64,000 bases of DNA from Devosia sp. YR412 (GCF_900110945.1 NZ_FOFL01000006.1:140599-204598), one strand, 5' to 3'; counted from the stretch's first letter, positions 47,724 to 58,106 are shown. Made by a program: numbers and translations. The notes: a model not told the origin generated them from the letters alone.

Positions 47724-47867
47724 CGCCCACGGTGTCACCCCGGTCTTGAGCCGGGGCCATCCTGAGATCGCTCAGCCTGCCGCCAGATCGTGGTTCGAAC
47801 CTCGACCTTGCGGCTGCGGTAAGATCTCGAGATGGATCCCGGCTCCAGGCCTGGATGACACCGTGAA
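47724..47867. repeat. family A element, copy 6
   Basis: About 144 bp. The left arm is CACGCCCACGGTGTCACC with CCGGTCTTGAGCCGG; the right arm is GGATCCCGGCTCCAGGCC then TGGATGACACCGTG. The core has CGACCTTGCGGCTGCGG. It ends eight bases before the stop codon of the microprotein gene and may serve as its transcript end. Confidence 0.8.
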
Positions 47868-47874
47868 TGGACGC

Positions 47875-48000
47875 TCAATGCCCCTCCCCGCGATGCACAT
47901 CCATCCCCCGCGCCAGCCATTGCGCGTATCCCACCGACACAACGAACACCCCGAAATACCCCAGCACCACAACCAACTCCCAATGCACCCCGGCAACCAT
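47875..48000 (-). CDS. 41-residue single-span membrane microprotein
   Basis: A short frame with the best Shine-Dalgarno sequence in the neighbourhood: AAGGAG, six bases, ATG. The product opens MVAGVHWE, continues with a hydrophobic stretch of about 20 residues rich in Val, Leu, Phe, Tyr and Gly (residues 9-28, ending SVGYAQW) and finishes with a polar tail (LARGMDVHRGEGH). This is the plan of small single-span membrane proteins that accompany larger membrane complexes. I recognise no family. It stands alone between the lipid kinase and the divergent aminopeptidase genes, with a family A repeat right after its stop. Confidence 0.6.
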   Translation of the reverse strand: MVAGVHWELVVVLGYFGVFVVSVGYAQWLARGMDVHRGEGH

Positions 48001-48159
48001 TTCTTTCTCCTTGAACAGCTGCCGCACCCTCCTCCTGCGGGGATTTCCCCGCTTGATTCAGGTCAAGGAATTTTCCGATTGGTGCGGGTGGCAATGCGCT
48101 GCCGCCGGGGCTAGGCTCCCGCCCAGTCAGATTCCAAAACCAAGAGGCATTCGCCCAAA

Positions 48160-49392
48160 ATGACCATCGATCCCGTCAAGCTCGACAAGCTCGCCCAGGT
48201 TGCCATCAAGGTCGGCCTGCAACTGGCCGAGGGCCAGGACCTGGTGATTACCGCGCCGATGACGGCTGCGCCGCTGGTCCGCCGCATCACCGAGCATGCC
48301 TACAAGGCCGGCGCCGGCCTCGTCACCACGCTCTATTCCGACGAGGAATCCACCCTCGCCCGCTACAAATATGCCAATGACGCGAGCTTTGACCGCGCCG
48401 CCGGCTGGCTGCATTCGGGCGTCGCCGAAGCCTTCAAGAACAATGCCGCGCGCCTCGCCATTTCGGGCGACAATCCGATGATGCTGGCCGGCCAGGACCC
48501 CGAAAAAGTCACCCGCGCCATGCGCGCCAATTCGGCCGCCTACAAGCCGGCGCTGCAGCTGATCACCGGCTTCGACATCAACTGGAACATCGTCTCCTAC
48601 CCGACCACCGCCTGGGCCAAGCTGGTGTTTCCCAATGACAGCGAAGAAGAGGCCGTCACCAAGCTGGCCGACGCCATCTTCAAGGCCAGCCGTGTCGACC
48701 AGGAAGACCCGATCGCCGCCTGGAAGGAGCACAATGCCAATCTCAAGAAGCGCTGGACCTGGCTCAACGGCAAGGCGTTCGCCTCGCTGAAATACACCGG
48801 ACCCGGCACCGATCTCACCGTCGGCCTGGCCGATGGCCATCGCTGGAAGGGCGGCGCTTCGGAAGCCAAGAATGGCATCACCTGCAATCCCAACATCCCG
48901 ACCGAAGAAGTCTTCACCACGCCGCACAAGCTGCGGGTGGATGGCTATGTCGCCGGCACCAAGCCGCTGTCGCACAACGGCGCGCTGATCGAGGATATGC
49001 AGGCGCGCTTCGAAGGCGGCCGGCTGGTCGAGTTCAAGGCGAGCAAAAACCAGGACCTGTTCAACAAGGTGCTCGACACCGACGAGGGCGGGCGTCATCT
49101 GGGCGAAGTGGCGCTGGTGCCGCATTCATCGCCGATCTCGGCCTCGGGGATCCTGTTCTTCAACACGCTCTACGACGAAAACGCCTCCTGCCACATTGCG
49201 CAGGGCCAGTGCTATTCGGACTGTTTCGTCGGCGGCAAGGACCTGACCCAGGAGCAGATTTCCGCCCAGGGCGGCAATACGTCGAATATTCACATCGACT
49301 GGATGATCGGCAGCGACAAGATCGACATCGACGGTGTGCATGCCGATGGCAGTTCTGAGCCGGTGATGCGCGGCGGCGAGTGGGCGAACTAA
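48160..49392 (+). CDS. M29-family aminopeptidase
   Basis: 410 residues of the thermophilic-metalloprotease (AmpS/AmpT/PepS) family M29. Two-metal ligands appear in the expected order: Glu in NPNIPTEEVFTTP, Glu in HLGEVALVP, His in NASCHIAQG, and His and Asp in SNIHIDWMIGS. The FDINWNIVSYPT and W-x2-LNGKAF segments are also typical. It is a cytosolic exopeptidase releasing N-terminal residues. It is followed by a family C repeat and then the convergent L-fuconate dehydratase gene. Confidence 0.93.
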   Translation: MTIDPVKLDKLAQVAIKVGLQLAEGQDLVITAPMTAAPLVRRITEHAYKAGAGLVTTLYSDEESTLARYKYANDASFDRAAGWLHSGVAEAFKNNAARLAISGDNPMMLAGQDPEKVTRAMRANSAAYKPALQLITGFDINWNIVSYPTTAWAKLVFPNDSEEEAVTKLADAIFKASRVDQEDPIAAWKEHNANLKKRWTWLNGKAFASLKYTGPGTDLTVGLADGHRWKGGASEAKNGITCNPNIPTEEVFTTPHKLRVDGYVAGTKPLSHNGALIEDMQARFEGGRLVEFKASKNQDLFNKVLDTDEGGRHLGEVALVPHSSPISASGILFFNTLYDENASCHIAQGQCYSDCFVGGKDLTQEQISAQGGNTSNIHIDWMIGSDKIDIDGVHADGSSEPVMRGGEWAN

Positions 49393-49406
49393 ACTGGTTA
49401 GAAAGA

Positions 49407-49524
49407 ATACCCCCACCTAACCTCCCCCTGAAAAGGGGGAGGAATCCGGCTGGTGGGTTTGGCAACATGGTGCCGCAAGCTGGATCTGTTCCTCCCCCTA
49501 TCAGGGGGAGGCTAGGTGGGGGTA
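49407..49524. repeat. family C inverted-repeat element, copy 2
   Basis: 118 bp, very close to the copy at 29755: ends ATACCCCCACCTA and TAGGTGGGGGTA, with the two inner GGGGGAGG stems. It fills the space between the convergent aminopeptidase and L-fuconate dehydratase genes and could end both transcripts. Confidence 0.87.
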
Positions 49525-49531
49525 CTCGGAC

Positions 49532-50806
49532 CTACCCCCGGAATTCATTCTCCACGATGCTCGCCGCCTTCATCTCAATCGAAAACCCCGGCTGTTTCGG
49601 CGGCATATAGGCCGCATTGACGATCTCGCAGGGCTCGACGAAATGCTCGTGCAGGTGGTCGACATATTCGATCACCCTGCCCTCCTTCGTCCCCGAGACC
49701 ACCAGATAATCGATCATCGACAGGTGCTGCACATATTCGCAGAGGCCGACCCCGCCGGCATGCGGCCAGACCGGCAGGCCGTATTTGGCGGCCATCAGCA
49801 GCACCGACAGCACCTCATTGAGCCCGCCAATGCGGCAGGCATCGATCTGGACGATATCGATCGCTCCGTCCTTGATGAACTGCTTGAACAGGATGCGGTT
49901 CTGGCACATTTCGCCGGTCGCCACCTTGACCGGCGCAATCGCCTGCCGGATAGCCCGGTGGCCGGAGACGTCATCCGGGCTGGTGGGCTCCTCGATAAAG
50001 TAGGGCTTGAAGCGCGATAGCTGTTTCACCCAGTCGATGGCCTGATCGACCTCCCAGACCTGGTTGGCATCGATCATCAGGAACCGATCCGGCCCCATGA
50101 TCTCGCGCACGATTTCCAAGCGCCGGATATCATCCTCCAGATCGCGGCCGACCTTCATCTTGATATGGTTGAAACCCTCGGCCACCGCCTCCTTGGCCAG
50201 CCGCGACAGCTTCTCATTGCTATAGCCCAGCCAGCCGGCCGAGGTCGTGTAGCACTGGTAACCCTCGGCCTTGAGCGTCTTGATGCGCTCGGCCTTGCCG
50301 GCTTCAGCCTTACGGAAGATCGCCAGCGCTTCGTCCGGCGTGATGGCGTCGGTGAGGTAGCGGAAATCGACGATCGCCACGAGCTGCTCCGGCGTCATAT
50401 CCGCCACCAGCTGCCACACCGGCTTGCCGGCATCCTTCGCCAACAGGTCCCACACCGCATTGACCACCGCGCCGGTGGCCAGATGCATCGCCCCCTTGTC
50501 CGGCCCGATCCAGCGCAGCTGGCTGTCGCCGGTCACATGCCGCCAGAAGCGGCCGGGGTTTTCGGCGATCCAGCCCAGCTCCAGCCCGATCACGCGCGAC
50601 TCGAGCGCCTTGATCGCCGCCACCACCACTTCATTGCCCCGGCCGATGGTGAAGGTCAGGCCATGGCCTTCATGGCTGCCGTCGGTGCCGAGGATCACAT
50701 AGGCCGCCGAATAGTCCGGATCGGGGTTCATGGCGTCCGAACCATCGAGCGAAGCGGAGGTCGGGAAGCGCAGGTCGTGGGTCTTGAGCGAGGTAATCTT
50801 GGTCAT
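49532..50806 (-). CDS. L-fuconate dehydratase (enolase superfamily)
   Basis: 424 residues matching the characterised Xanthomonas FucD at a constant offset of two. The catalytic KxK is Lys216/Lys218; metal ligands are Asp246 (DANQ), Glu272 (EEPTSPDD) and Glu299 (TGE); the second catalytic base is His349 in PHAGGVGLCEYVQH. The N-terminal DGSDAMNPDPDYSAAYV is also shared. It dehydrates L-fuconate to 2-keto-3-deoxy-L-fuconate. It lies on the same strand as the SDR and ABC genes of the fucose locus but is separated from them by an opposite-strand diguanylate cyclase gene, so it needs its own promoter. Confidence 0.93.
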   Translation of the reverse strand: MTKITSLKTHDLRFPTSASLDGSDAMNPDPDYSAAYVILGTDGSHEGHGLTFTIGRGNEVVVAAIKALESRVIGLELGWIAENPGRFWRHVTGDSQLRWIGPDKGAMHLATGAVVNAVWDLLAKDAGKPVWQLVADMTPEQLVAIVDFRYLTDAITPDEALAIFRKAEAGKAERIKTLKAEGYQCYTTSAGWLGYSNEKLSRLAKEAVAEGFNHIKMKVGRDLEDDIRRLEIVREIMGPDRFLMIDANQVWEVDQAIDWVKQLSRFKPYFIEEPTSPDDVSGHRAIRQAIAPVKVATGEMCQNRILFKQFIKDGAIDIVQIDACRIGGLNEVLSVLLMAAKYGLPVWPHAGGVGLCEYVQHLSMIDYLVVSGTKEGRVIEYVDHLHEHFVEPCEIVNAAYMPPKQPGFSIEMKAASIVENEFRG

Positions 50807-50925
50807 GGCAAACTCGGCGAAACAGTAAAAATGCGCGGAAGGAATTCATTAAGCATCTGGCTTAACCGAACGGAGCCGTCAGGCGTGACACTATTGCCCT
50901 GCCACGGTGGACGACGGGGACGCAG

Positions 50926-51705
50926 GTGACACAGAATTTTCTCGGGCGAGCCTATGCTCGCTATTACGCCTGGCTGCTGCGCATGGGCATGCTGGGCGCC
51001 GTGGCCTTTGGGACTGCGGTCGCCATTACCGGTTCGGTATTGACCACGGCTGTGGTCATGCTGCTGATTCCGGGGCCCAACGACTTCTTCTGGTATGGCA
51101 TGATTGTTGCCGTCATATCGCCAGCCCTGACGGCGCCAGGGCTTAGCTCGACCGCGTTCAAGATGGCCTATCAGCTCAAAGCCACGCAGACGGCGCTGAA
51201 GCTGGCGGCCGAAACCGATGCGCTGACCGGCGTCGCCAACCGCCGCTCCTTCATGATCCAGGCCGAACAGGCCTTCGCCGAGGCCAAGGCCGCCGGCACG
51301 CCCTTCTCGGTGGTCATGCTCGATCTCGACCACTTCAAGGCGATCAACGACACGCATGGCCATGCCATTGGCGACGACGTGCTGCATGACGTGGCCCAAG
51401 CCTGCAAGGCGGCCCTGCGCAACAGCGACTGCTTCGCCCGTTTTGGCGGCGAGGAATTCGTCGCCCTGCTGCATCACACCGATGCTGCCGGCGCCACCAA
51501 GGTCGCCGAAGTGCTGCGCAAGACCGTGGCCGCCTTGGCGCTCGACAGCCACACCCTGCCCGCCGTGACGGTGAGCCTTGGGGTCGCCAGCTTTGCGGGG
51601 GGCAGCGAAGGCCTGCATGATGTCCTCAATGAAGCCGATCGGCAGCTCTATGCCGCCAAGGCGGCCGGGCGAAACCGCGTGATGGCGATGCGCCTCGCCT
51701 CGTAA
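50926..51705 (+). CDS. small membrane GGDEF diguanylate cyclase
   Basis: 259 residues: two N-terminal membrane helices (about 18-75, short loop), a coiled linker and a GGDEF domain with DALTGVANRRSFM and the active-site loop FGGEEF. An RNSD-like segment five residues before the loop (ALRNSDCFARFGGEEF) is close to, but not, the RxxD product-inhibition site. There is no sensor domain beyond the membrane helices. It is inserted on the plus strand between two minus-strand genes of the fucose locus. The GTG start has GGGGA upstream. Confidence 0.88.
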   Translation: MTQNFLGRAYARYYAWLLRMGMLGAVAFGTAVAITGSVLTTAVVMLLIPGPNDFFWYGMIVAVISPALTAPGLSSTAFKMAYQLKATQTALKLAAETDALTGVANRRSFMIQAEQAFAEAKAAGTPFSVVMLDLDHFKAINDTHGHAIGDDVLHDVAQACKAALRNSDCFARFGGEEFVALLHHTDAAGATKVAEVLRKTVAALALDSHTLPAVTVSLGVASFAGGSEGLHDVLNEADRQLYAAKAAGRNRVMAMRLAS

Positions 51706-51706
51706 C

Positions 51707-52438
51707 TCAGGCGGTCCAGCCGCCGTCGATGATATGCACCTGCCCCGTCGTATAGGTCGCGCCGGCGAGATAGACCGCCAGGTCCGCCACCTCGTCGGGT
51801 CGCGCAATGCGGCCGATCGGCTGGCGTGCGATGAAGGCGGCTTTTGCCGCCTCGAAATCCCCCGTCGCATGCCAGCGCTCGTGCAGGCTGGGTGAATCCA
51901 CCGTGCCTGGGCAGATGGCATTCACCCTGATGCCCTGCGTCGTATAGTCGGCCGCGATCGACTTGGTCAGCCCGACCACCGCCGCCTTGGAAATCGAATA
52001 GGCGGCGCGATTGGGCACGCCCTTCACCGAACTCGCCACCGTCGCCATGTTGATGATGGCGCCATCCCGACGCTCCAGCATCTGCGGCAGCACGGCCTGG
52101 ATGGTGCGGATTTGCGCTTTGACATTGAGGTCGAGGGCAAAATCCATGTCTCGGTCGCTCATCTCCAACACCGTGCCCGAATGCACCACGCCGGCGCAGT
52201 TGAACAGCACGTCGATCCGACCAATCTCGGCCACCGCCTGCCTGACCGCTTCGCCCGAGAGCACGTCCAGCAGCCGCGTCGTGACGCCCGCCATACCATC
52301 CAGCTCGTTCAGCTTTTCTGCATTGATATCGGTGGCGATCACGCTGGCGCCGGCCTTGACGAAGGCCTCCACCGAAGCCCGGCCAATGCCCTGTGCGGCG
52401 GCGGTGATGAGGACGATTTTACCGGTGAGATCAGCCAT
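51707..52438 (-). CDS. SDR dehydrogenase, probably 2-keto-3-deoxy-L-fuconate dehydrogenase (DHRS6-like)
   Basis: A 243-residue short-chain dehydrogenase strikingly like human DHRS6/BDH2 across its length: ITAAAQGIGRASVEAF, VIATDIN (NAD-preferring Asp), NMATVASSVKGVPNR, Tyr147 and Lys151 at the same numbers, and an IDGGWTA C-terminus. The position of the family's Ser133 is Thr133 here. With L-fuconate dehydratase and a sugar importer in the locus, oxidation of 2-keto-3-deoxy-L-fuconate is the natural role. The ATG at 52438 starts MADLTGK. It ends one base from the convergent diguanylate cyclase gene. Confidence 0.85.
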   Translation of the reverse strand: MADLTGKIVLITAAAQGIGRASVEAFVKAGASVIATDINAEKLNELDGMAGVTTRLLDVLSGEAVRQAVAEIGRIDVLFNCAGVVHSGTVLEMSDRDMDFALDLNVKAQIRTIQAVLPQMLERRDGAIINMATVASSVKGVPNRAAYSISKAAVVGLTKSIAADYTTQGIRVNAICPGTVDSPSLHERWHATGDFEAAKAAFIARQPIGRIARPDEVADLAVYLAGATYTTGQVHIIDGGWTA

Positions 52439-52488
52439 GAAAATTCCTGGGAAAAGAAGGCCGGGTGTCGCCACCCGGCCCGTTGGTC

Positions 52489-53433
52489 TTAGTCGTACAG
52501 CACGGCCGCGATTTCCGGGTCGGCCATCGTGGCGGCGTCATAGTAATAGAAGCCGGTATCGATCACTGGCTCAAGCTTTTCGCCCTTCAGCGCCTTGACC
52601 GCGGCGGCGACGGTTTCATAGCCGATGCCGACGGGGTTCTGGGTGATGGCGCCGTTCATCACGCCCGAAGTGATCATGCCCTTCTGCGCTGCACCGGAGT
52701 CAAAGCCGATGACGACGATGTTGGAGCCCAGTTCGGTCTTGCCGTTGGCGACACCAATGGCCGAGCCTTCGTTAGCACCGAAAATGCCCTTGAGGTCCGG
52801 GTTGGCGAGCAGGATCGACTTGGTGATTTCGGTCGACTGCAGCTGGTCGCCGCCACCGTACTGCACCGAGACGACTTCGATATTGGGGTAGTTTTCCTTG
52901 ATGCGGTTGACGAAGCCGTCGACGCGGTCGATGCCGGTGCGGCTGGTCTGGTCATGGGCGACCACGGCCACCTTGCCCTCGCCACCGATCAGTTCGGCCA
53001 TCTTGTCAGCCGCCAGAGCAGCCGCCGCGACGTTGTCGGTGGTCGCTGTGGTCAGCGGGATGTCGCTATCGACGCCGGAGTCAAAAGCGATCACCGGAAT
53101 GCCGGCATCCTTGGCCTGCTGCAGCAATGGCGTGGCGGCCTGGCTGTCCAGCGCGGCAAAGCCTATGGCGTCGGGATTGCGCGACAGGGCGGCGGCCAGC
53201 ATGTCCATCTGGCGGTCGACCTGGGTTTCGCTTTCCGGACCTTCGAAGGTCACGGTGACGCCCAGTTCGGCGGCAGCCTTGTCGGCACCGGCCTTCACGG
53301 CCTGCCAGAACTGGTGCTGAAAGCCCTTGGAGATCAGGGCGATGTCGTAGTTTTCCTGGGCCGAGGCAGCGCCGCCGGCGGTCAGAAGAGCCAGCGCGCT
53401 GATGGCGCCGAGCAGGGTACGTCTGGTAAGCAT
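52489..53433 (-). CDS. periplasmic sugar-binding protein of the fucose locus (RbsB-like)
   Basis: 314 residues, type I periplasmic binding protein. The signal sequence starts MLTRRTLLGAISALALL with cleavage likely after ASA (near residue 25); the twin Arg gives it a Tat-like look, though Sec export is equally possible. The mature part has ALISKGFQHQFWQAVKAG, AFDSGVDS, ANEGSAIGVANG and a VIGFDSG hinge region typical of ribose/fucose-class binders. GGGAGGA precedes the ATG. It lies downstream of its permease, between it and the SDR gene, so uptake and catabolism are transcriptionally linked. Confidence 0.9.
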   Translation of the reverse strand: MLTRRTLLGAISALALLTAGGAASAQENYDIALISKGFQHQFWQAVKAGADKAAAELGVTVTFEGPESETQVDRQMDMLAAALSRNPDAIGFAALDSQAATPLLQQAKDAGIPVIAFDSGVDSDIPLTTATTDNVAAAALAADKMAELIGGEGKVAVVAHDQTSRTGIDRVDGFVNRIKENYPNIEVVSVQYGGGDQLQSTEITKSILLANPDLKGIFGANEGSAIGVANGKTELGSNIVVIGFDSGAAQKGMITSGVMNGAITQNPVGIGYETVAAAVKALKGEKLEPVIDTGFYYYDAATMADPEIAAVLYD

Positions 53434-53518
53434 GGTTCCTCCCATGGGGTGTTGAATGCGTTCGGTTTGGGCCGTTTCGGCCTCGTGTTGGCGCCGTGTG
53501 GCGCGGTGATCTTGGGCG

Positions 53519-54510
53519 CTACAGGGTGCGGCGCCGCAGGATATCGGCATAGACGGCCAGGATGATGATGCAGCCGGTCACCACCGTCTGCCATTCCTGG
53601 GCCACTGAAAGAATGCGCAGGCCATTGGCCAGCACGGAAATGATCAGCGCGCCGATCAGCGTGCCGACCACCGTGCCGCGTCCGCCTGAAAGCGAGGTGC
53701 CACCGATGACCACGGCCGCGATGGCGTCGAGCTCATAGCCCTGCCCCAGCGCCGGCTGTGCCGAATTGAGCCGGCTGGCGATCAGCAGGCCGGCCACGCC
53801 GCAGATCGAGCCGGCCACGGCATAGACGGCGATCTTCCAGCGATCGACATTGACGCCCGAGAGGCGCACGGCCTCCTCATTGCTGCCCAGCGCAAAGGTG
53901 TAGCGCCCGAGCGCGGTCTTGCTCAAAACGAAGGCGGCAAGCCCGGCGACGAGGAACAGCACCAGCACGCCATTGGGCACGGGTACGGCCGGGAACACCG
54001 AGCCTACGGCCGAGCCGAGGGCGATCTGGTTGAAGCCGGGCGTGTCGTTGAAATAGATCGGCTTGGTGCCCGAAATCACCAGCGACAGGCCCTTGAGGAT
54101 CAGCATCATGCCGAGCGTCGCGATAAACGGCGGCACTTTGAGCTTGGCGATGATGGTGCCCGAAACCAGGCCGCAGAAGGTGCCGGCGAGGATCGAAGCC
54201 AGGATGCCCAGCGGCAACGGCAGGCCGAGATTGGTCAGCACCACGCCGGTGATCACCGCGCAAAAGGTCATTAATGTGCCGACCGACAGGTCGATGCCGC
54301 CGGTAATGATTACCAAGGTCGCGGCAATCGCCAACACGCCATTGACCGAAGTGGCCTGCAGGATCGCCAGCACATTCTGGGTCTGCATGAAATTGGGCGA
54401 GGCGAGGCTGAACACCACGACCAACGCGATCAGCCCGGAAAAGGCCAACAGCCGGTGAAAAGCCCCCGAGATACGCGGCCCGGACTTGGCGGCGGGAATT
54501 GCGGTTTCGG

Positions 54511-54514
<4 letters not shown>
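53519..54514 (-). CDS. sugar ABC transporter permease of the fucose locus (RbsC-like)
   Basis: 331 residues, BPD_transp_2 family, about eight to ten helices. It has [16 protein letters not shown] (EAA-like periplasmic/cytoplasmic loop), [18 protein letters not shown] upstream of it and [19 protein letters not shown] near the end. The C-terminal [10 protein letters not shown] is basic and cytoplasmic. Its ATG overlaps the ATPase stop by 4 bp. This transporter has a single permease gene, presumably acting as a homodimer, unlike the ytfT/yjfF pair. Confidence 0.9.
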
Positions 54515-56082
<1,568 letters not shown>

Positions 56083-56132
56083 GCTGACGATATCCTCCCG
56101 CGCATTCTTGCGATGCGCCTACGAACAATCTA

Positions 56133-56144
56133 TTCATAAATGAA
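56133..56144. promoter_or_regulatory. candidate operator in the divergent importer-IclR space
   Basis: TTCATAAATGAA, arms TTCAT/ATGAA around AA, in an AT-rich patch 51 bp before the ATPase start. Short palindromes of this sort are common IclR-family targets. A related AT-rich stretch with TTCATTAGAA occurs at about 57998-58008 before the TIM-barrel gene, which would suit a shared regulator. There is no experimental support. Confidence 0.3.
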
Positions 56145-56257
56145 GTTCACACGCAAGCCACAGATGGTTCACCGATGGTGACGGTTTGGCGGGGGGTGGT
56201 GAGGCTCGATGCTAACAGTCTGTTAACCGATGGCTAATCGGGTTGAGGGGAGATGAC

Positions 56258-57031
56258 GTGACGGTTGAGGAGGATGGCGATCGCTATCGCGCGCCTGCGC
56301 TGGATAAGGGGCTCGACATTCTCGAGCTGCTGGCCGCGACCGCCGACGGGCTGAGCCAGGCGGAAATCGCCAAGGCGCTCGATCGCACGCCCAATGAAAT
56401 CTACCGCATGCTGGACCGGCTGGTGCGCCGCGCCTATGTGCGTCGCACGCCGGAAGACCGCTATGAAATCACCCTCAAACTGTTCGAACTGGCCCATGCC
56501 CGCCCACCGATGACGCGCATGGTCAGCCAGGCCATGCCGGTGCTGCGCAGCTTTGCGCTCAAGGCCGAACAGGCGGTGCATCTGGTGGTGCAGGACCGTA
56601 ACCTGCTTGTGGTCGTCGCCCAGGTCGATGGACCCGGTTACTGGAATGTCTCGATCCGTGTCGGCTCGCGCATCAGTCTGGTCAATACCGGCTCGGGCCA
56701 TGTGTTCCTGGCCTTTTCAACGCCCGAAGAGCGGCAGTTGATGCTCGACGCGCAGGACCTCGGCAGCCCGCAGCGGCTGCCGCAGGGGCTGGAAGCGCGG
56801 CTTGAGGGCGTCGCGGCACAGGGCTATGAAAGCATGCCCAGCGCGCAAACGCCGGGTGTCTTCAATCTGTCGGTGCCGATCTTTGGCCCGCTCAACAGCG
56901 TGCTGGCCGTCATCACCTGCCCCTATACTCAGCGCCTCGACAAGCTCGATGCGCCCAATATGAATGCCGTGCTCAAGCTGTTACAGCAGGCCGGCCAGGA
57001 AATATCGCAGCGCCGACCTGTGGAGGGGTAG
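56258..57031 (+). CDS. IclR-family transcriptional regulator of the fucose locus
   Basis: 257 residues. The N-terminal winged helix reads ALDKGLDILELLAA, GLSQAEIAKALDRTPNEIYR and MLDRLVRRAYV. The C-terminal effector domain has VRVGSRISLVNTGSGHVFLAF and GVFNLSVPIFG. The GTG at 56258 is preceded by AGGGGAG at the right distance; a TTG 15 bases earlier overlaps that site and is less likely. It diverges from the importer operon and is followed 32 bp later by the lactonase gene. It most likely responds to L-fucose, its lactone or fuconate. Confidence 0.88.
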   Translation: MTVEEDGDRYRAPALDKGLDILELLAATADGLSQAEIAKALDRTPNEIYRMLDRLVRRAYVRRTPEDRYEITLKLFELAHARPPMTRMVSQAMPVLRSFALKAEQAVHLVVQDRNLLVVVAQVDGPGYWNVSIRVGSRISLVNTGSGHVFLAFSTPEERQLMLDAQDLGSPQRLPQGLEARLEGVAAQGYESMPSAQTPGVFNLSVPIFGPLNSVLAVITCPYTQRLDKLDAPNMNAVLKLLQQAGQEISQRRPVEG

Positions 57032-57063
57032 GCGCTGGCCTTGTGCAGTTCTGGGAGGAAACC

Positions 57064-57885
57064 TTGCGCATTCTCGACACACATCTGCACCTGATCTACC
57101 CCGACCGCTTCGACTATCCATGGCTGGCCGGCAAAGCCATCGACCGGACCTGGACGGCGGAACAGTATTTCGCCGAGGCGGTGCCGCTGGGCATTGAATC
57201 AGCCCTGCATATGGAGGTCGATGTCGCGGAAGGGGACATGCTGGCCGAGAGCGAATATGCCATCACCCTGCCCCGGATCATCGGCGCCATTGCCGCCTGC
57301 CGCCCGGAAAGCATGACCTTTGTCGACCAGATCGAGCAGCTGAGCGAGCATGCCCATATCACCGGGGTGCGGCGCATCCTGCATGAGCTGCCGGACGAGC
57401 TCAGCCAGTCGGACCTCTTCATCGAGAACATCCGCCACCTGCCCGACTATGACCTGAGCTTTGACCTGTGCCTCCGCGCCGACCAGCTGCATCTGGGCGT
57501 CGACCTGGTGCAGCGGGCACCCGATGTGACCTTCATCCTCGACCATTGCGGCAATCCCGATATCAAGGGCCTCGGGCTCGATCCGTGGCGCGCATCGCTG
57601 CGCGAAGTGGCGCGCAATCCCAATGTGATCGGCAAGGTCTCGGGCCTGGTCAATCACTGCACCTCCGGCTGGACGGCGGAGACCCTGCGGCCCTATGTCG
57701 AGCATATGGTGGACTGTTTCGGCTGGGACCGACTGGTCTGGGGCAGCGACCACCCCGTCGCCACCACCACCGGCGGCACGCTGACCGACTGGGTCAACGC
57801 CACCCACGAGATCATCAAGGGCGCCAGCGAGGACGAACAGGCCAAGCTGCTGCACCGCACTGCCGAGCGGATCTACAAGGTTTAG
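57064..57885 (+). CDS. amidohydrolase-2 family lactonase, probably L-fuconolactonase
   Basis: 273 residues of the amidohydrolase_2 TIM-barrel family (COG3618), which contains L-fucono- and L-rhamnono-lactonases. The barrel opens with ILDTHLHLIYPDRFDYPWL, has GVRRILHELPD, FILDHCGNPD and ends with VWGSDHPVATT (conserved Asp). The chosen TTG at 57064 directly follows GGGAGGAAACC; a GTG at 57043 would place that Shine-Dalgarno inside the gene. It would open L-fucono-lactone to L-fuconate, the substrate of the dehydratase in the same locus. Confidence 0.82.
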   Translation: MRILDTHLHLIYPDRFDYPWLAGKAIDRTWTAEQYFAEAVPLGIESALHMEVDVAEGDMLAESEYAITLPRIIGAIAACRPESMTFVDQIEQLSEHAHITGVRRILHELPDELSQSDLFIENIRHLPDYDLSFDLCLRADQLHLGVDLVQRAPDVTFILDHCGNPDIKGLGLDPWRASLREVARNPNVIGKVSGLVNHCTSGWTAETLRPYVEHMVDCFGWDRLVWGSDHPVATTTGGTLTDWVNATHEIIKGASEDEQAKLLHRTAERIYKV

Positions 57886-58106
57886 CTCTCCCCCGCATCG
57901 TCACCGGGCGCATAATCGATGAACGGATTCTGGACGCCGGAAACGGAGAAAAATATCAAGCGAAAATCAAAACCGGTTCTGCAAATCACCGAAAAACATT
58001 CATTAGAAAATAAATCATTCACAAATCGGCCTGCGACAGAGTGACTTGAACGGAACGCATCGGCGGCGCACAGTCTTATCCAAGAACAAGAAAAGGGATG
58101 AGACAC

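Noticed and set aside
50849..50865. TTAA pair upstream of the small diguanylate cyclase as a CtrA box
   Set aside because: Spacing is nine bases instead of seven.
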